NCBI GenBank assembly: GCA_951812625.1
Contig: CATOSP010000003.1
Location: 371,335-435,334, forward strand
Direction: 5' to 3'
Source: an uncultured Dehalococcoidia bacterium
Lineage (GTDB): Bacteria > Chloroflexota > Dehalococcoidia > Lucifugimonadales > UBA3495
Length of the DNA: 64,000 bases
Part shown: one piece after another, positions 16,401 to 25,294 of the stretch
Layout of the letters: the number at the start of each line of letters is the position of its first letter
How positions within the stretch are numbered: position 1 is the first letter of the stretch
Program-made: the position numbers and the translations under genes
The notes under the pieces: generated by a model
Database searches by the model: none
The model's input: the letters and a program-made list of their open reading frames with translations, nothing else
Told to the model about the DNA's origin: nothing

Positions 16401-17321
16401 TCAGCGCTGGTAGTTGCGCCGGAATTCGGACACGTACCGCCGTCCCAGGAGGTCCGCGTTTTCGACCAGCCAACCGGCCAGCCTGGTGGTCCCGGCCGGC
16501 GGCCTGTCCGAGGTCGGCAGTCCCGCCATCAGCCCGTCGACCTCGTCCCTGGTCAGCACAACGTCTCGTAGCATCAGGCCGGCCAGCCGGGTCAGGGTGA
16601 ACTCCAGGGACGGCGGCGTGTGCACCAGCCGGACGCGGGCGTTGACCGCCTGGGTCAGCAGCCGCAGCAACTCCTCGAAGGTGAATGTGTCCGGCCCAGC
16701 GGCGTCAGCGACGAAGCTGTCGCTGCCTAATCCCGCCGCCACCGCCTGGGCCGCCAGGTCCCCGGCGTAGATGGGCTGGACCCTGTAATCGCCGTTCTCG
16801 AAGACGGGGAACACCGGGAACCGCCGCAGCGCCCAGGCCATGTTGTTCAGCAGCAGGTCGCCCTCGCCGAAGACCAACGTGGGCCGGATGATGGCGCAGG
16901 ACATCCCGCTCGCTTTCAGTATCTCCTCCACCTGCCCCTTGCTCCGGAAATAGGGCAGCCTGGACTCCACGGAGGCATTCGCCACCGAGAAATGGACCAC
17001 CCTTCTAACGCCCGCATCGGCGGCCGCGTCGAACAGGACCTTCGTGTTTTTCACCGCCTGGTCGAAGGTGTTCCACCCCCGCCCGAACCGAATCCAGTAG
17101 GTGTTATAGAGGACGCCCGCTCCCTCCATCGACCGGCGCAGCCCGTCCGGGTCGGAAAAGTTCAGGGGAGCCGCCAGCACCAGGCCGCCGAATGGGTCCG
17201 CCCGTCCGGATTTGCGGGTAAGCGTCCTGACGCTAACGCCCTCGTCAAGCAGGCGCCGGGCCACGTACCTGCCGGTGTAGCCGAAGGCCCCGGTGACCAC
17301 GGCCTGGTCGGGGTGGGGCAC
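16401..17321 (-). CDS. NAD(P)-binding atypical SDR / NmrA-like epimerase family protein
   Basis: 306 residues with a Rossmann glycine motif VTGAFGYTG (9-17) and the FSVANASVESRLPYFRSKGQVEEIL block, in which Tyr and Lys fall at the YxxxK position (YFRSK). This is the atypical SDR group (NmrA / complex I NDUFA9-like), which includes quinone or nucleotide-sugar reductases and redox sensors. Starts at GTG 17321 with AAGGGAG 9 nt upstream. It lies 35 nt behind the hybrid kinase on the same strand, so they are probably co-transcribed. Exact substrate unknown. Confidence 0.8.
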   Translation of the reverse strand: MPHPDQAVVTGAFGYTGRYVARRLLDEGVSVRTLTRKSGRADPFGGLVLAAPLNFSDPDGLRRSMEGAGVLYNTYWIRFGRGWNTFDQAVKNTKVLFDAAADAGVRRVVHFSVANASVESRLPYFRSKGQVEEILKASGMSCAIIRPTLVFGEGDLLLNNMAWALRRFPVFPVFENGDYRVQPIYAGDLAAQAVAAGLGSDSFVADAAGPDTFTFEELLRLLTQAVNARVRLVHTPPSLEFTLTRLAGLMLRDVVLTRDEVDGLMAGLPTSDRPPAGTTRLAGWLVENADLLGRRYVSEFRRNYQR

Positions 17322-17356
17322 GGGTCAAGACTCCCTTCGGACAATGGCGCGGCGGC

Positions 17357-19765
17357 TCATGCGGCGACCGGTCCTTCCGGCTCCGCCGCATCGGGCAGGG
17401 CCATGCGGTAGCCCACCCGGGGCTCGGTGTGGATGTAGAGCGGGTTGTCTGCGTCGTCCCCCAGCTTGCGGCGCAGGTTGGCCAGCACGGTGCGCACCGG
17501 ACGCAGATCGGCGCCGGGCTCCAGCTCCCAGACCTGTTGCAGCAGGCAATCGTAGGTGGTCACCCGCCCGGCGTTGGCCGCAAGCTTCGCCAGGGTGCGG
17601 TACTCGATGGCGGTGAGCCGCACCGGGCTGCCCCCCAGGGTCACCACCCGCCGCGCGTAATCGACGGCCAGGTCCCCCAGCACGAAGGGCTCCGACGGCT
17701 CGGGCAGTTCCTGCCGACGCAGCGCCGCCCGGATGCGGGCCGCCAGCTCCGTGGGCGAGAAGGGCTTGATCACGTAGTCCGTCGCCCCCATGTCGAAAGC
17801 CCGGGCCACCAGCTGATCCTGGCCGTAGGCCGACAGGAAGATCACCGGCACCCGGGCGATGTTCAGCAGTGACTGCATCAGCTCCACCCCGTCGATGCCC
17901 GGCAGCACCAGGTCCAGCAGCGCCAGCCGGGGCCGCTGCTCGGCCATCAGCCGCAGCGCCTCCTCCGGGTCCCCGGTGGCCACCGGCGCGAAGCCGGCCT
18001 GAGTCAGGGTCTCCCGGACGTACCTGAGCGCCTGGGGGTCGTCGTCCACCGCCAGCACCCGCACCTGCTCCGCCCCCGCCGTCCGCCTGGGGGTGCGGGC
18101 GGCGCGCCTGACCGGCGCCACGGGAGAGACGTAGCCGGCCGCCTCCACCACCGGCAGGGTGAAGGTGAAGGTGGCCCCCAGCCCCGGCCCGCCGCTCTCG
18201 GCCCAGATCCGCCCCCCGTGGGCCTCCACGATCCCCCGGCAGATGGCCAGCCCCAGGCCCGTGTCCCCGCCCTGCTCCTCGCCCCCCACCCGGGAGAACT
18301 TGCGGAACAGGTGGGGCAGGCGCTCCGCCGGTATGCCCCGGCCCTCGTCGGAGACCGACACCGCCACGTGGACCCCCTGGGCCACCGCGCCCACCCGGAT
18401 GGGCGACGCCTCCGGCGAGTTCCGGGCCGCGTTGGCAAGCAGGTTGCCCAGCACCTGCACCAGCCGCAGCCGGTCCGCCATCACCCAGGGCAGCTCCGGC
18501 GCCAGGTCCGCCTGGACGGCGTGGCGTCCCCCGCCGGCCCGGAAGGCGTTGGAGGCCTCCGCCACCAGCACCCCCAGCTCCGCTGGCGCGGGGGAAACCG
18601 CCAGCTCCCCGGTCTCGATGCGGGCCACGTCCAGCAGGTCGCTGATCAGCCGCCGCATCCGGTCGGTCTGCTCGTCGATGATCCGCAGGAACTGGGTCAT
18701 CTCCGAGGGGTTCAGCCCCGCCGCCGGGTCCAGCAGGCTGGCAACCGACCCCTTGACCGAGGTCAGGGGGGTGCGCAGCTCGTGGCTCACCATGGCCAGG
18801 AACTCGGCCCGCATCCGCTCCAGTTCCTGCAGGGGGGCCATGTCCTGGAGGGTGACCACTACCGACTCCACCTCCCCGGCCTCCGTCCGCATGGGGGTGA
18901 CGTTGACCAGGACGGCAATGGACCGGCCGTCGGGCACGGTGAGGACCAGCTCCTCGGCCCGCATGGTCTCAGCGATGCTCAGCAACTGCGAAAAAGGCTG
19001 TTCCGCCAGCGACACCTCCCGGCCGTCGGTGAAGCGGACGGTCAGGGTCTCCAGCAGCCGCTCGCCGGGTTCCCCCGGGTCGACCAGTCCGTCGACCATC
19101 CTCCTGGCCTCCCGGTTGAAGGAAACCGGCGTTCCCGTCCGGGCGTCGAAGACCGCCACCCCCACCGGCGAGGTGTTGATCAGCGTCTCCAGGTCGGACC
19201 GGGCCCGTTGCTCCTCCCGGTAGCGGCGGGCGTTGGCCATAACCAGCGCCGCCTGGGAGGCGAACATCACCAGGGCCTCCTCGTCCTCGCCATTGAACTC
19301 CGGACCGGTCGTCTTCTCAGCCAGGTATATGGCACCGATGCGCTCGCCGCCGTGGCGGAGCACCACACCCAGGAAGGACAGCGGGGGATTGAACGGCATG
19401 GGTGGCCGGAACCCGGGAAGGCCCAGGGAATCCAGGTGGCCCTGCAGGTCCGGCAGTCGCGTCGGCCCCGGCAGCTGTTCAAAGAAATCGCAGTACTCCG
19501 AACCGGTCATCCCGGTCCAGAGCAGCTCCTCCTCGGAGGGAGTAATTCCGAAGCTCAGAGAGCCCTCGGCCTGGATATCTCCCGTCTCATCGAAGGGCGC
19601 CAGCAGCCCGTAGCGGGCCTGGGTCAGGGCGCAGGCGCTGTCCAGGACGCCTTGGAGCACCGTGTCGAAGTCCAGGCTTTCGTTGATGCGCAGGCCGGCC
19701 TCACTCAGCCGGGACAGCCGCTCCCTTAGCGCCTCGATCTCCCGCAACAGCCGGTCCTGGTCCAT
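17357..19765 (-). CDS. Hybrid sensor kinase: GAF-PAS-HisKA-HATPase-receiver-OmpR DNA-binding domain
   Basis: 802 residues, cytosolic, no membrane helices. GAF about 25-185; PAS about 192-310; HisKA with phospho-acceptor His328 (MVSHELRTPLTSVKGS); HATPase with N-box NLLANAARNS (441-450), DEGRGIP and DTGLGLAI; receiver about 568-680 with Asp618 and Lys667; winged helix of OmpR/PhoB type about 692-790 (LTAIEYRTLAKLAANAGRVTTYD). Kinase, phospho-acceptor and transcription output sit on one chain, so it can sense and regulate alone. Starts at ATG 19765, preceded by a strong GGAGGTGGGAGGA; an upstream ATG at 19804 lacks such a site. The signal is unknown; a GAF domain would suit a small ligand or redox/light cue. 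A paralog lies at 21623 and a decayed copy of its N-terminus at 40360-40695. Confidence 0.93.
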   Translation of the reverse strand: MDQDRLLREIEALRERLSRLSEAGLRINESLDFDTVLQGVLDSACALTQARYGLLAPFDETGDIQAEGSLSFGITPSEEELLWTGMTGSEYCDFFEQLPGPTRLPDLQGHLDSLGLPGFRPPMPFNPPLSFLGVVLRHGGERIGAIYLAEKTTGPEFNGEDEEALVMFASQAALVMANARRYREEQRARSDLETLINTSPVGVAVFDARTGTPVSFNREARRMVDGLVDPGEPGERLLETLTVRFTDGREVSLAEQPFSQLLSIAETMRAEELVLTVPDGRSIAVLVNVTPMRTEAGEVESVVVTLQDMAPLQELERMRAEFLAMVSHELRTPLTSVKGSVASLLDPAAGLNPSEMTQFLRIIDEQTDRMRRLISDLLDVARIETGELAVSPAPAELGVLVAEASNAFRAGGGRHAVQADLAPELPWVMADRLRLVQVLGNLLANAARNSPEASPIRVGAVAQGVHVAVSVSDEGRGIPAERLPHLFRKFSRVGGEEQGGDTGLGLAICRGIVEAHGGRIWAESGGPGLGATFTFTLPVVEAAGYVSPVAPVRRAARTPRRTAGAEQVRVLAVDDDPQALRYVRETLTQAGFAPVATGDPEEALRLMAEQRPRLALLDLVLPGIDGVELMQSLLNIARVPVIFLSAYGQDQLVARAFDMGATDYVIKPFSPTELAARIRAALRRQELPEPSEPFVLGDLAVDYARRVVTLGGSPVRLTAIEYRTLAKLAANAGRVTTYDCLLQQVWELEPGADLRPVRTVLANLRRKLGDDADNPLYIHTEPRVGYRMALPDAAEPEGPVAA

Positions 19766-20130
19766 TCCTCCCACCTCCTCGCGGCGAGCCTGGTTTTGGG
19801 TCAACCGGGTCCATTATGGCAGTGTGAGCAAATAATAACAAGAACTCATAACTAATTGGCTACAATACTCACGGCAATATAATGCCGCTCTGTTAAAATC
19901 AGTGGGCGAACCAGTCCTAGGACCGGGAGATACTGGCTTGGCCTTCGACCCGGAACAATCCGGGCAGCCGGTGGCGCCATCCCCCCTGGCGCGGATGCCC
20001 AGTGCCGGGCCGTCGCAGGGGCCCGGACCGTCACCGGGTTCCGGCCCGGCCCGGCGGTTCCCCCGTTGACCGCTGCAATGACGCCCGCGGCTGATTCCTC
20101 CTGCGTTGCAGGGACAGTCGCATTTACCCC
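19766..20130. other. Kinase upstream region, duplicated at 40696-40893
   Basis: No gene seen. The first 200 bp are closely similar to 40696-40893. On the minus strand TTGCCG and TAGTTA are 17 bp apart and could be a weak kinase promoter overlapping the palindrome. The rest is GC-rich DNA leading to the transposase remnant. Confidence 0.45.
19872..19887. promoter_or_regulatory. Palindrome CGGCA-ATATAA-TGCCG upstream of the hybrid kinase
   Basis: A perfect 5-bp dyad with AT-rich centre 107 bp upstream of the kinase start. A copy at 40801-40816 keeps the dyad by matching changes in both arms (CGGTA/TACCG), which points to selection for symmetry, such as a regulator binding site. Confidence 0.5.
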
Positions 20131-20149
20131 CCTGACAGGGGTATGTAAA
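20131..20149. repeat. Candidate IS end, CCTGACAGGGGTATGTAAA
   Basis: It lies 7 bp outside the stop codon of the transposase remnant and recurs with one mismatch at 56554-56572. It is also half of a local dyad (TTTACCCCCC ... GGGGTATGTAAA), as expected for a terminal inverted repeat. Confidence 0.45.
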
Positions 20150-20155
20150 GGATTT

Positions 20156-20700
20156 TCAGGGGGGCGCGTGGTAGGTGATTTCCAAGTTGGTCTTGTGTTT
20201 GGGCCAGGGTTCGGGCAGCAGCCAGACCCTGGTCCAGAGCCTGCCCTTGAGCATCAGGCGTCTCAGCCAGTTTATGCCGTGGCGCAATATGCCGACGGTG
20301 CGCACCGGACGGCTCCGAGGGTCCCGATGATTGGGAGCCAAAGCTTTGGTCGGAGTTCTCAGGTTGCCCGGGGCAATCCGGCGGTCATTTGCGTCCTCCA
20401 CCCTGGTGCCGTAGGCCAAGGCCAGCAGCGTCGCCACCGAAAGCACCAACCAGTGGCGCAAGATGCGGGCCGGGTCGACGCGTCTGGTCTTGTCCCACTT
20501 CCAGCCCACGCTCTTGATGGCCTCGAAGCGCAGTTCGATCCAGAAGCGGAGAGCATACCAACTTACCCCGGCTTCCCGGGGCGGCAGGCCGGTGAGGATG
20601 ATCCAGGGTTCCTCCTGCTCGACGTCCCAGACCACCAGGAGAGCGCAATGACGTTTGGCCTTGGAGGTGCTGAAGGCAGTCCCTGGCCGACCCAGGCGGT
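20156..20700 (-). pseudogene. Transposase C-terminal remnant (IS4-like DDE family)
   Basis: About 180 residues of the C-terminal part survive in one frame: LGRPGTAFSTSKAKRH, EEPWIILTGLPP, WYALRFWIELRFEAIKS, GWKWDKTRRVDPARILRHW, ALAYGTRVEDA. The WIELRFEAIKS block contains the family's last catalytic Glu. The N-terminal two thirds, including the first catalytic Asp residues, are absent, and near 20700 the sequence switches directly to a leucine-rich-repeat gene on the other strand. It is non-functional and marks an old insertion and deletion. Confidence 0.85.
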
Positions 20701-20704
20701 GTCG

Positions 20705-21544
20705 GGGCGGGTGAGAAAGGCGTGGGCGGAGGACCTCTTCGACGGCCTCGGTAGCCTGACCCTGTTGAATCTCTACAACAACCGCATAGGTTCGTTGCCG
20801 GAGGATGTCTTCGACGGACTCAGTGAATTGGAAACACTGAATCTCAAATACAACCAGATCAGCTCCCTGCCTGACGAGGTATTCTCCGGTCTGTACAACC
20901 TGGAAATCCTCTACCTTGGGGACAATCCCGGCGCTCCCTTCACGTTCACTGCCGCGCTGGAGCAGCGGGGCGACAACGGCGCGGTGGTCCATGTTGACGA
21001 GGGCGCACCGTTCGACATGGCCGTCACCTTGAACTTCACGGCCGGTGATCTCTCCACCAACCTCGTCGTCCGCGTTAACGGCGGCGGACTGAGGAGCAGT
21101 GTCATTAACACCCCATTAGGCAACGACGACGGCGTCACGGTCACCGTTGTCGGCGCCGTTTTCCTGGAGGGTTCACACCAGGGCATCCAGACCGGTACCG
21201 GCGATAGCCTGACTCTCGCTTCTACATCTACGGCTGACGCGGGCAGTGAGAACACTCAGGCCACCGGGGCGCCCACCATAAGCGGCACAGCGCAGGTGGG
21301 CCAGACCTTGACAGCGGACACCTCCGGAATTGCGGATACGGACGGCTTGACCAACGTGACCTACAGCTACCAGTGGCTGGCCGACGACACCGAGATCGAC
21401 GAGGCGACGAATTCCACATACACGCTCCAGTCGTCCGACAACGGCAAGGTCATCAAGGTACGGGTGAGCTTCACGGACGATGCAGACAATGATGAGTCGC
21501 TGACCAGCGAGGCGACGGAAGCGGTAGTTGTGGGCGGGCTCTGA
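20705..21544 (+). pseudogene. 5'-truncated leucine-rich-repeat surface protein
   Basis: The surviving 3' end encodes about 2.5 leucine-rich repeats (LTLLNLYNNRIGSLPEDVFDGL, split by similar units), a beta-rich segment (about 20930-21230) and an Ig-like domain (ATGAPTISGTAQVGQTLTAD ... YSYQWL) of the same type found in the giant genes at 38.4-39.9 kb and 59.4-60.9 kb. No signal peptide or start survives, because the transposase remnant abuts near 20700. A long frame continues upstream to 20066, but its content there is antisense to the transposase and not real. Ends with a TGA at 21544. Probably once a relative of the 41.8-56.2 kb gene. Confidence 0.8.
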
Positions 21545-21622
21545 AATTACCCCAGTCACACAGGCGACAAGCTCCACCCATAAAGGACTGGGTTGTAGTT
21601 CGCGCCTGCCTCTATAGGAGCC

Positions 21623-24001
21623 GTGTTGAAGCAAGCCGACGAAACGGACCGAGAAAGCCCGACGCCGCGAGACCGACTCTCCAGGCTGAATGAGGCCAGC
21701 CTCCGCATCAACGAGAGCCTCGACTTCGGCACGGTGCTCCAGGGGGTTCTGGACAGCGCGCGAGAACTCACAGAGGCTCGATACGGAGGACTCTCGACCA
21801 TTGACGACGAAGGACAGCCGATGGACTTCGTCACGTCTGGTACGACACCGGAGGAGCACCAAGCGCTGGCCGAGACGCCGGACGGCCTGCGTTTCTTCGA
21901 GTACCTCATGGGGTTGTCCGCACCGCTGAGAATCCCTGACATGCTCGGTCACTTCAGGTCGCTGGGCCTGCCCGAGTTCCATCCTCCGATACCGGCGAAG
22001 TCCTTCCTGGCGACTTCGCTCCGTCACCAGGGCAGAGCCCGGGGCGTCATTTACCTTGCGAACGGAGAATGCGGGCGGGAGTTCTCTCCAGTGGACGAAG
22101 AGATGCTGGTGATGTTCGCCTCCCAGGCGGCGCTGGTCATGGCCAACTCCCGCCGCTACCGGGAGGAGCAGCGGGCCCGGTCCGACCTGGAGACGCTTGT
22201 GGACATTGCGCCCGTGGGCGTGCTGATCTTTGACGCGAAGACGCGGGACCTCGTGTCGCTCAACCCGGAGACGAGACGCATCGTGCGCGGCCATCATGCG
22301 CCCGGCCATACCCTCGCGGAGATCCTCAGCGTGTTGAGCTTCCGGCGCCCGGATGGCCGCGAGGTCACCCCTGCGGAGCTGCCAACAGAGCGGGCGATAA
22401 GCACCGGCGAGACGGTGCGGGCCGAGGAGCTCGTCATCCAGCTCCCGGACGGCCAGGCGGTGACCACGGTGGTCAACGTCGCGCCCATCTTCTCGGAAGA
22501 GGGCGAGATCGTGTCGGTCGTCGCCACCATACAGGACATGACGCCGCTGGAGGAGCTTGAGCGGCTGCGGGCAGAGTTCCTCGGCATGGTGAGCCACGAG
22601 CTAAGGGCTCCCCTGGCCGCCATCAAGGGGTCGACGGCCACCCTTCTGAGCACGGCGTCCCCCTTCGACGCCGCAGAGATACGCCAGTTCCTGGGCATCA
22701 TCGACGAGCAGGCAGACCGGATGCGGAGCCTGATCAACAACCTCCTCGACGTCACCCGGATCGACGCGGGCATGCTCTCGGTGACCGCTGAGCCCACGGA
22801 GGTGTCTGATGTGATCGATGAGGCAAGGAAGGCCTTCCTGGTGGGCGGCTCCCGGAACGGGATCGAGGTCGATATTCCGGAGGGTCTGCCCCGGATAGCC
22901 GCAGACAGGCAGCGGATCATGCAGGTTCTAAGCAACCTCCTCTCCAATGCGTCCAAGCACTCGCCCGAGTCGTCGGCCATAACGGTCACCGCGTCGCAGA
23001 AGGAGTTCCACGTTCTCATATCCGTCGAGGACGAGGGGGCAGGGGTATCTCCCGAGCGCCTGCCCAACCTGTTCAAGAAATTCTCACAGGTCGGTGCCGA
23101 GGAAGTGGTCCCCGACATCGACGGGATGGGCCTTGGTCTGGCGATCTGCAAGGGAATCGTCGAAGCTCACGGTGGCCGCATATGGGCAGAGAGCGAAGGG
23201 CCGGGACTCGGAGCGCGGTTCAGCTTCACGATTCCGTCCCTCGAAGAGGTCGTAGATGTCTCAGCGAGCGGCGACGGCGGGGCACCGCCTGGCTCGGCGC
23301 AGAGAGCGGCGGGGCGGGCGCGCATTCTGGCGGTGGACGACGAGCCGCAGACGCTGAGGCACATCAAGAGCACTCTCTTGCAGGCGGGCTTCGCCCCGCT
23401 CGTGACGGGCGACCCCAGGGACGTGGAAGCCCTGATCGAAGCGGAGAGGCCGCACCTCATCCTGCTGGACCTGGCGCTGCCCGGGACCGACGGATACGGT
23501 CTGCTGAAGCGCATCTCCGGCATCACCGACGCTCCGGTGATATTCGTGTCCGGCCGCTCGGAAGAGCAGATCATCGAAAGGGCCTTCGAGATGGGCGCCG
23601 CCGACTACGTGGTCAAGCCCTTCTCGCCGACGGAGCTGGTGGCCAGGACCAGAGCCGCGCTGCGCAAGCGGGCGGCGTTCGGTCAGAGACAACCGACGGA
23701 GCCCTACGAGACGGGGGACCTCAAGATCAGCTACTCGGAGCGCCGTGTGACGGTTGCCGGTCAGACCGTCCAGCTCACAGCGACGGAGTACAGGCTGCTC
23801 GTCGAGCTTTCCGCCAACGCCGGCAGGGTACTGACCTACGACCAACTGTTGCAACGGGCCTGGGGGTTCGACTACTCCGGCAATCCAAGGCTCGTGCAGG
23901 CCTTCGTCAAGACGCTCCGGCGCAAGCTGGGCGACGACACGAAGCGCCCATCATACATCTTCACGGAGTTTCGCGTGGGATACCGGATGCCAAGAACCTG
24001 A
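21623..24001 (+). CDS. Second hybrid sensor kinase: GAF-PAS-HisKA-HATPase-receiver-OmpR DNA-binding domain
   Basis: 792 residues with the same architecture as the 17357-19765 protein: GAF about 25-180, PAS about 190-305, His325 in MVSHELRAPLAAIKGS, N-box NLLSNASKHS, GLGLAI, receiver about 566-675 with Asp616, winged helix about 690-790 ending FTEFRVGYRMPRT. A paralog, not a recent copy: similarity is strong in the GAF end (FASQAALVMAN, RRYREEQRARSDLETL) and the kinase core but changed in the sensory regions, so the two likely read different signals. The start could be GTG 21623 or TTG 21626; TAGGAG at 21615-21620 favours the latter by spacing. DegV follows 49 nt downstream and may be co-transcribed. 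Confidence 0.92.
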   Translation: MLKQADETDRESPTPRDRLSRLNEASLRINESLDFGTVLQGVLDSARELTEARYGGLSTIDDEGQPMDFVTSGTTPEEHQALAETPDGLRFFEYLMGLSAPLRIPDMLGHFRSLGLPEFHPPIPAKSFLATSLRHQGRARGVIYLANGECGREFSPVDEEMLVMFASQAALVMANSRRYREEQRARSDLETLVDIAPVGVLIFDAKTRDLVSLNPETRRIVRGHHAPGHTLAEILSVLSFRRPDGREVTPAELPTERAISTGETVRAEELVIQLPDGQAVTTVVNVAPIFSEEGEIVSVVATIQDMTPLEELERLRAEFLGMVSHELRAPLAAIKGSTATLLSTASPFDAAEIRQFLGIIDEQADRMRSLINNLLDVTRIDAGMLSVTAEPTEVSDVIDEARKAFLVGGSRNGIEVDIPEGLPRIAADRQRIMQVLSNLLSNASKHSPESSAITVTASQKEFHVLISVEDEGAGVSPERLPNLFKKFSQVGAEEVVPDIDGMGLGLAICKGIVEAHGGRIWAESEGPGLGARFSFTIPSLEEVVDVSASGDGGAPPGSAQRAAGRARILAVDDEPQTLRHIKSTLLQAGFAPLVTGDPRDVEALIEAERPHLILLDLALPGTDGYGLLKRISGITDAPVIFVSGRSEEQIIERAFEMGAADYVVKPFSPTELVARTRAALRKRAAFGQRQPTEPYETGDLKISYSERRVTVAGQTVQLTATEYRLLVELSANAGRVLTYDQLLQRAWGFDYSGNPRLVQAFVKTLRRKLGDDTKRPSYIFTEFRVGYRMPRT

Positions 24002-24050
24002 CCCATGGAGCGACTCGAGCGAGACGCCTCCTAAAAGGAGAGACGAGGTC

Positions 24051-24896
24051 ATGGCCGTACGCATAGTAACCGACAGCACCTGCGACATCACGACCGACAT
24101 GGCCGAGGAGTTCGGTCTTACCGTGATCGCGCAGAGCATTCACTTCGGCACAGAGAGTTTCAAGGACAACGTCACGATAACGCCGGATGAGTTCTACCCG
24201 ATGCTGGTCACCAGCCCTGAACTGCCGAAGACCTCACAAGCATCGCCCGGCGAGTTCAGGGACGCGTACGACGTGGTGGGCGTCGAAGCGGACGGCATTG
24301 TGTCGGTCCACATATCGTCCAGGATAAGCGGCACCTTCAACTCGGCCCTCCAGGGAGCCGCGCAGTCGTCGGCTTCCTGCCCCATCGAGGTCGTAGATAC
24401 CCTGCAGGCCTCCATGGGAGCCGGTCTGGTCGTTTTGGCGGCCGCCGAGTCAGCTGCGAGGGGCGCAGCTCACAGTGAAGTCGTTGCGGTCGCCCAGGAC
24501 GCCGTGCGACGAGCCCAGTGCATCTGCCTGTTCGAGACGCTGGAGTACCTGCGGAAGGGCGGACGCATCGGCAAGGCCCAGGCACTGCTTGGCTCCGTCC
24601 TCCAGGTCAAGCCGATGGTCATCGTCCGGGACGGCGAGGTCCATGCACTGGGCAAGACCCGTACGTTCGCCAAGGCCTTGGCCCATATGATGCAGGCGGC
24701 GCGCGACTTTGCGCCGGTCGACTCACTGGCAGTCATGCACAGCACCACGCCGGGGGTGGCGGCGGAGGTGGCGGACGGCCTCAGAGACATGCTCCCGGAG
24801 GGGGCCGAGCCTTACGTCACCCGCTTCGGCCCGGCGCTCGGAGTCCACACGGGTCCGGGGGCCATCGGAATAGCGCTTCTGCAGGCCGCCACTTAG
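24051..24896 (+). CDS. DegV family protein (fatty-acid-binding / FakB-like)
   Basis: 281 residues with the DegV signature VRIVTDSTCDITTDMAEEFG at the N-terminus, PKTSQASPGEF (about 63-73) and VHISSRISGTFNSA (about 84-97), which form the fatty-acid pocket, and KPMVIVRDGEVHALGKTRT. FakB/DegV proteins present fatty acids to a kinase (FakA) for phospholipid synthesis; no fakA-like gene is in the window. GAGACGAGG supports the ATG. Normal length for the family. Its position behind the hybrid kinase suggests joint transcription. Confidence 0.92.
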   Translation: MAVRIVTDSTCDITTDMAEEFGLTVIAQSIHFGTESFKDNVTITPDEFYPMLVTSPELPKTSQASPGEFRDAYDVVGVEADGIVSVHISSRISGTFNSALQGAAQSSASCPIEVVDTLQASMGAGLVVLAAAESAARGAAHSEVVAVAQDAVRRAQCICLFETLEYLRKGGRIGKAQALLGSVLQVKPMVIVRDGEVHALGKTRTFAKALAHMMQAARDFAPVDSLAVMHSTTPGVAAEVADGLRDMLPEGAEPYVTRFGPALGVHTGPGAIGIALLQAAT

Positions 24897-25256
24897 GCGA
24901 TTGGCATGACGGCCTAGACTGCCTAGACGTTCCTCCAGGTAAGCCCCACTACCCGGCCGCCGCCCACCGCGCCCGCTCTCCCCGTCAGCGGCTCGATGCA
25001 CAGAGGTGTGTCAGCCGTCTGATCAAGGCACAAGAACGCTGGCGTCCTGCGTGCCGGGTCGCGCGTCGTCCCGGTCCCTCCGGCCCTCCCACTATCGCCG
25101 CTTCTGGGCTTCCACCCAATGGCGCCGAATCGCTCACCTTTGTAGCCGGCAATAGGGAGCGGTGGGGAACACAGCCTCCATATCCGGAAACCTTCGCAAA
25201 ACCTTCGCAACTCCGGGCTTGAAATTCGCCATGGCTTCGCACGCACTCCGTAATCT
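24897..25256. other. Intergenic region between DegV and MarR genes
   Basis: About 360 bp without convincing coding content. It should hold the MarR promoter; no standard -35/-10 pair was recognised. Confidence 0.4.
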
Positions 25257-25271
25257 GTTTCTTCAAGAAAC
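25257..25271. promoter_or_regulatory. Perfect palindrome GTTTCTT-C-AAGAAAC, candidate MarR operator
   Basis: A 15-base perfect dyad placed 5 bp before the AAAGGAG ribosome site of the MarR gene. MarR proteins usually repress themselves by binding palindromes of about this size between promoter and start codon. Confidence 0.6.
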
Positions 25272-25294
25272 CGTTGAAAGGAGCGCGTATCGCC

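Noticed and set aside
14494-16473. Leftward 659-residue frame
   Set aside because: Antisense to the replication-relaxation gene; composition is His/Pro/Gly-rich, with no domain, as expected for a mirror of GC-rich coding DNA.
20066-20704. N-terminal part of a 492-residue rightward protein
   Set aside because: This portion is antisense to a recognisable transposase; only sequence from about 20705 onward is genuine LRR coding.
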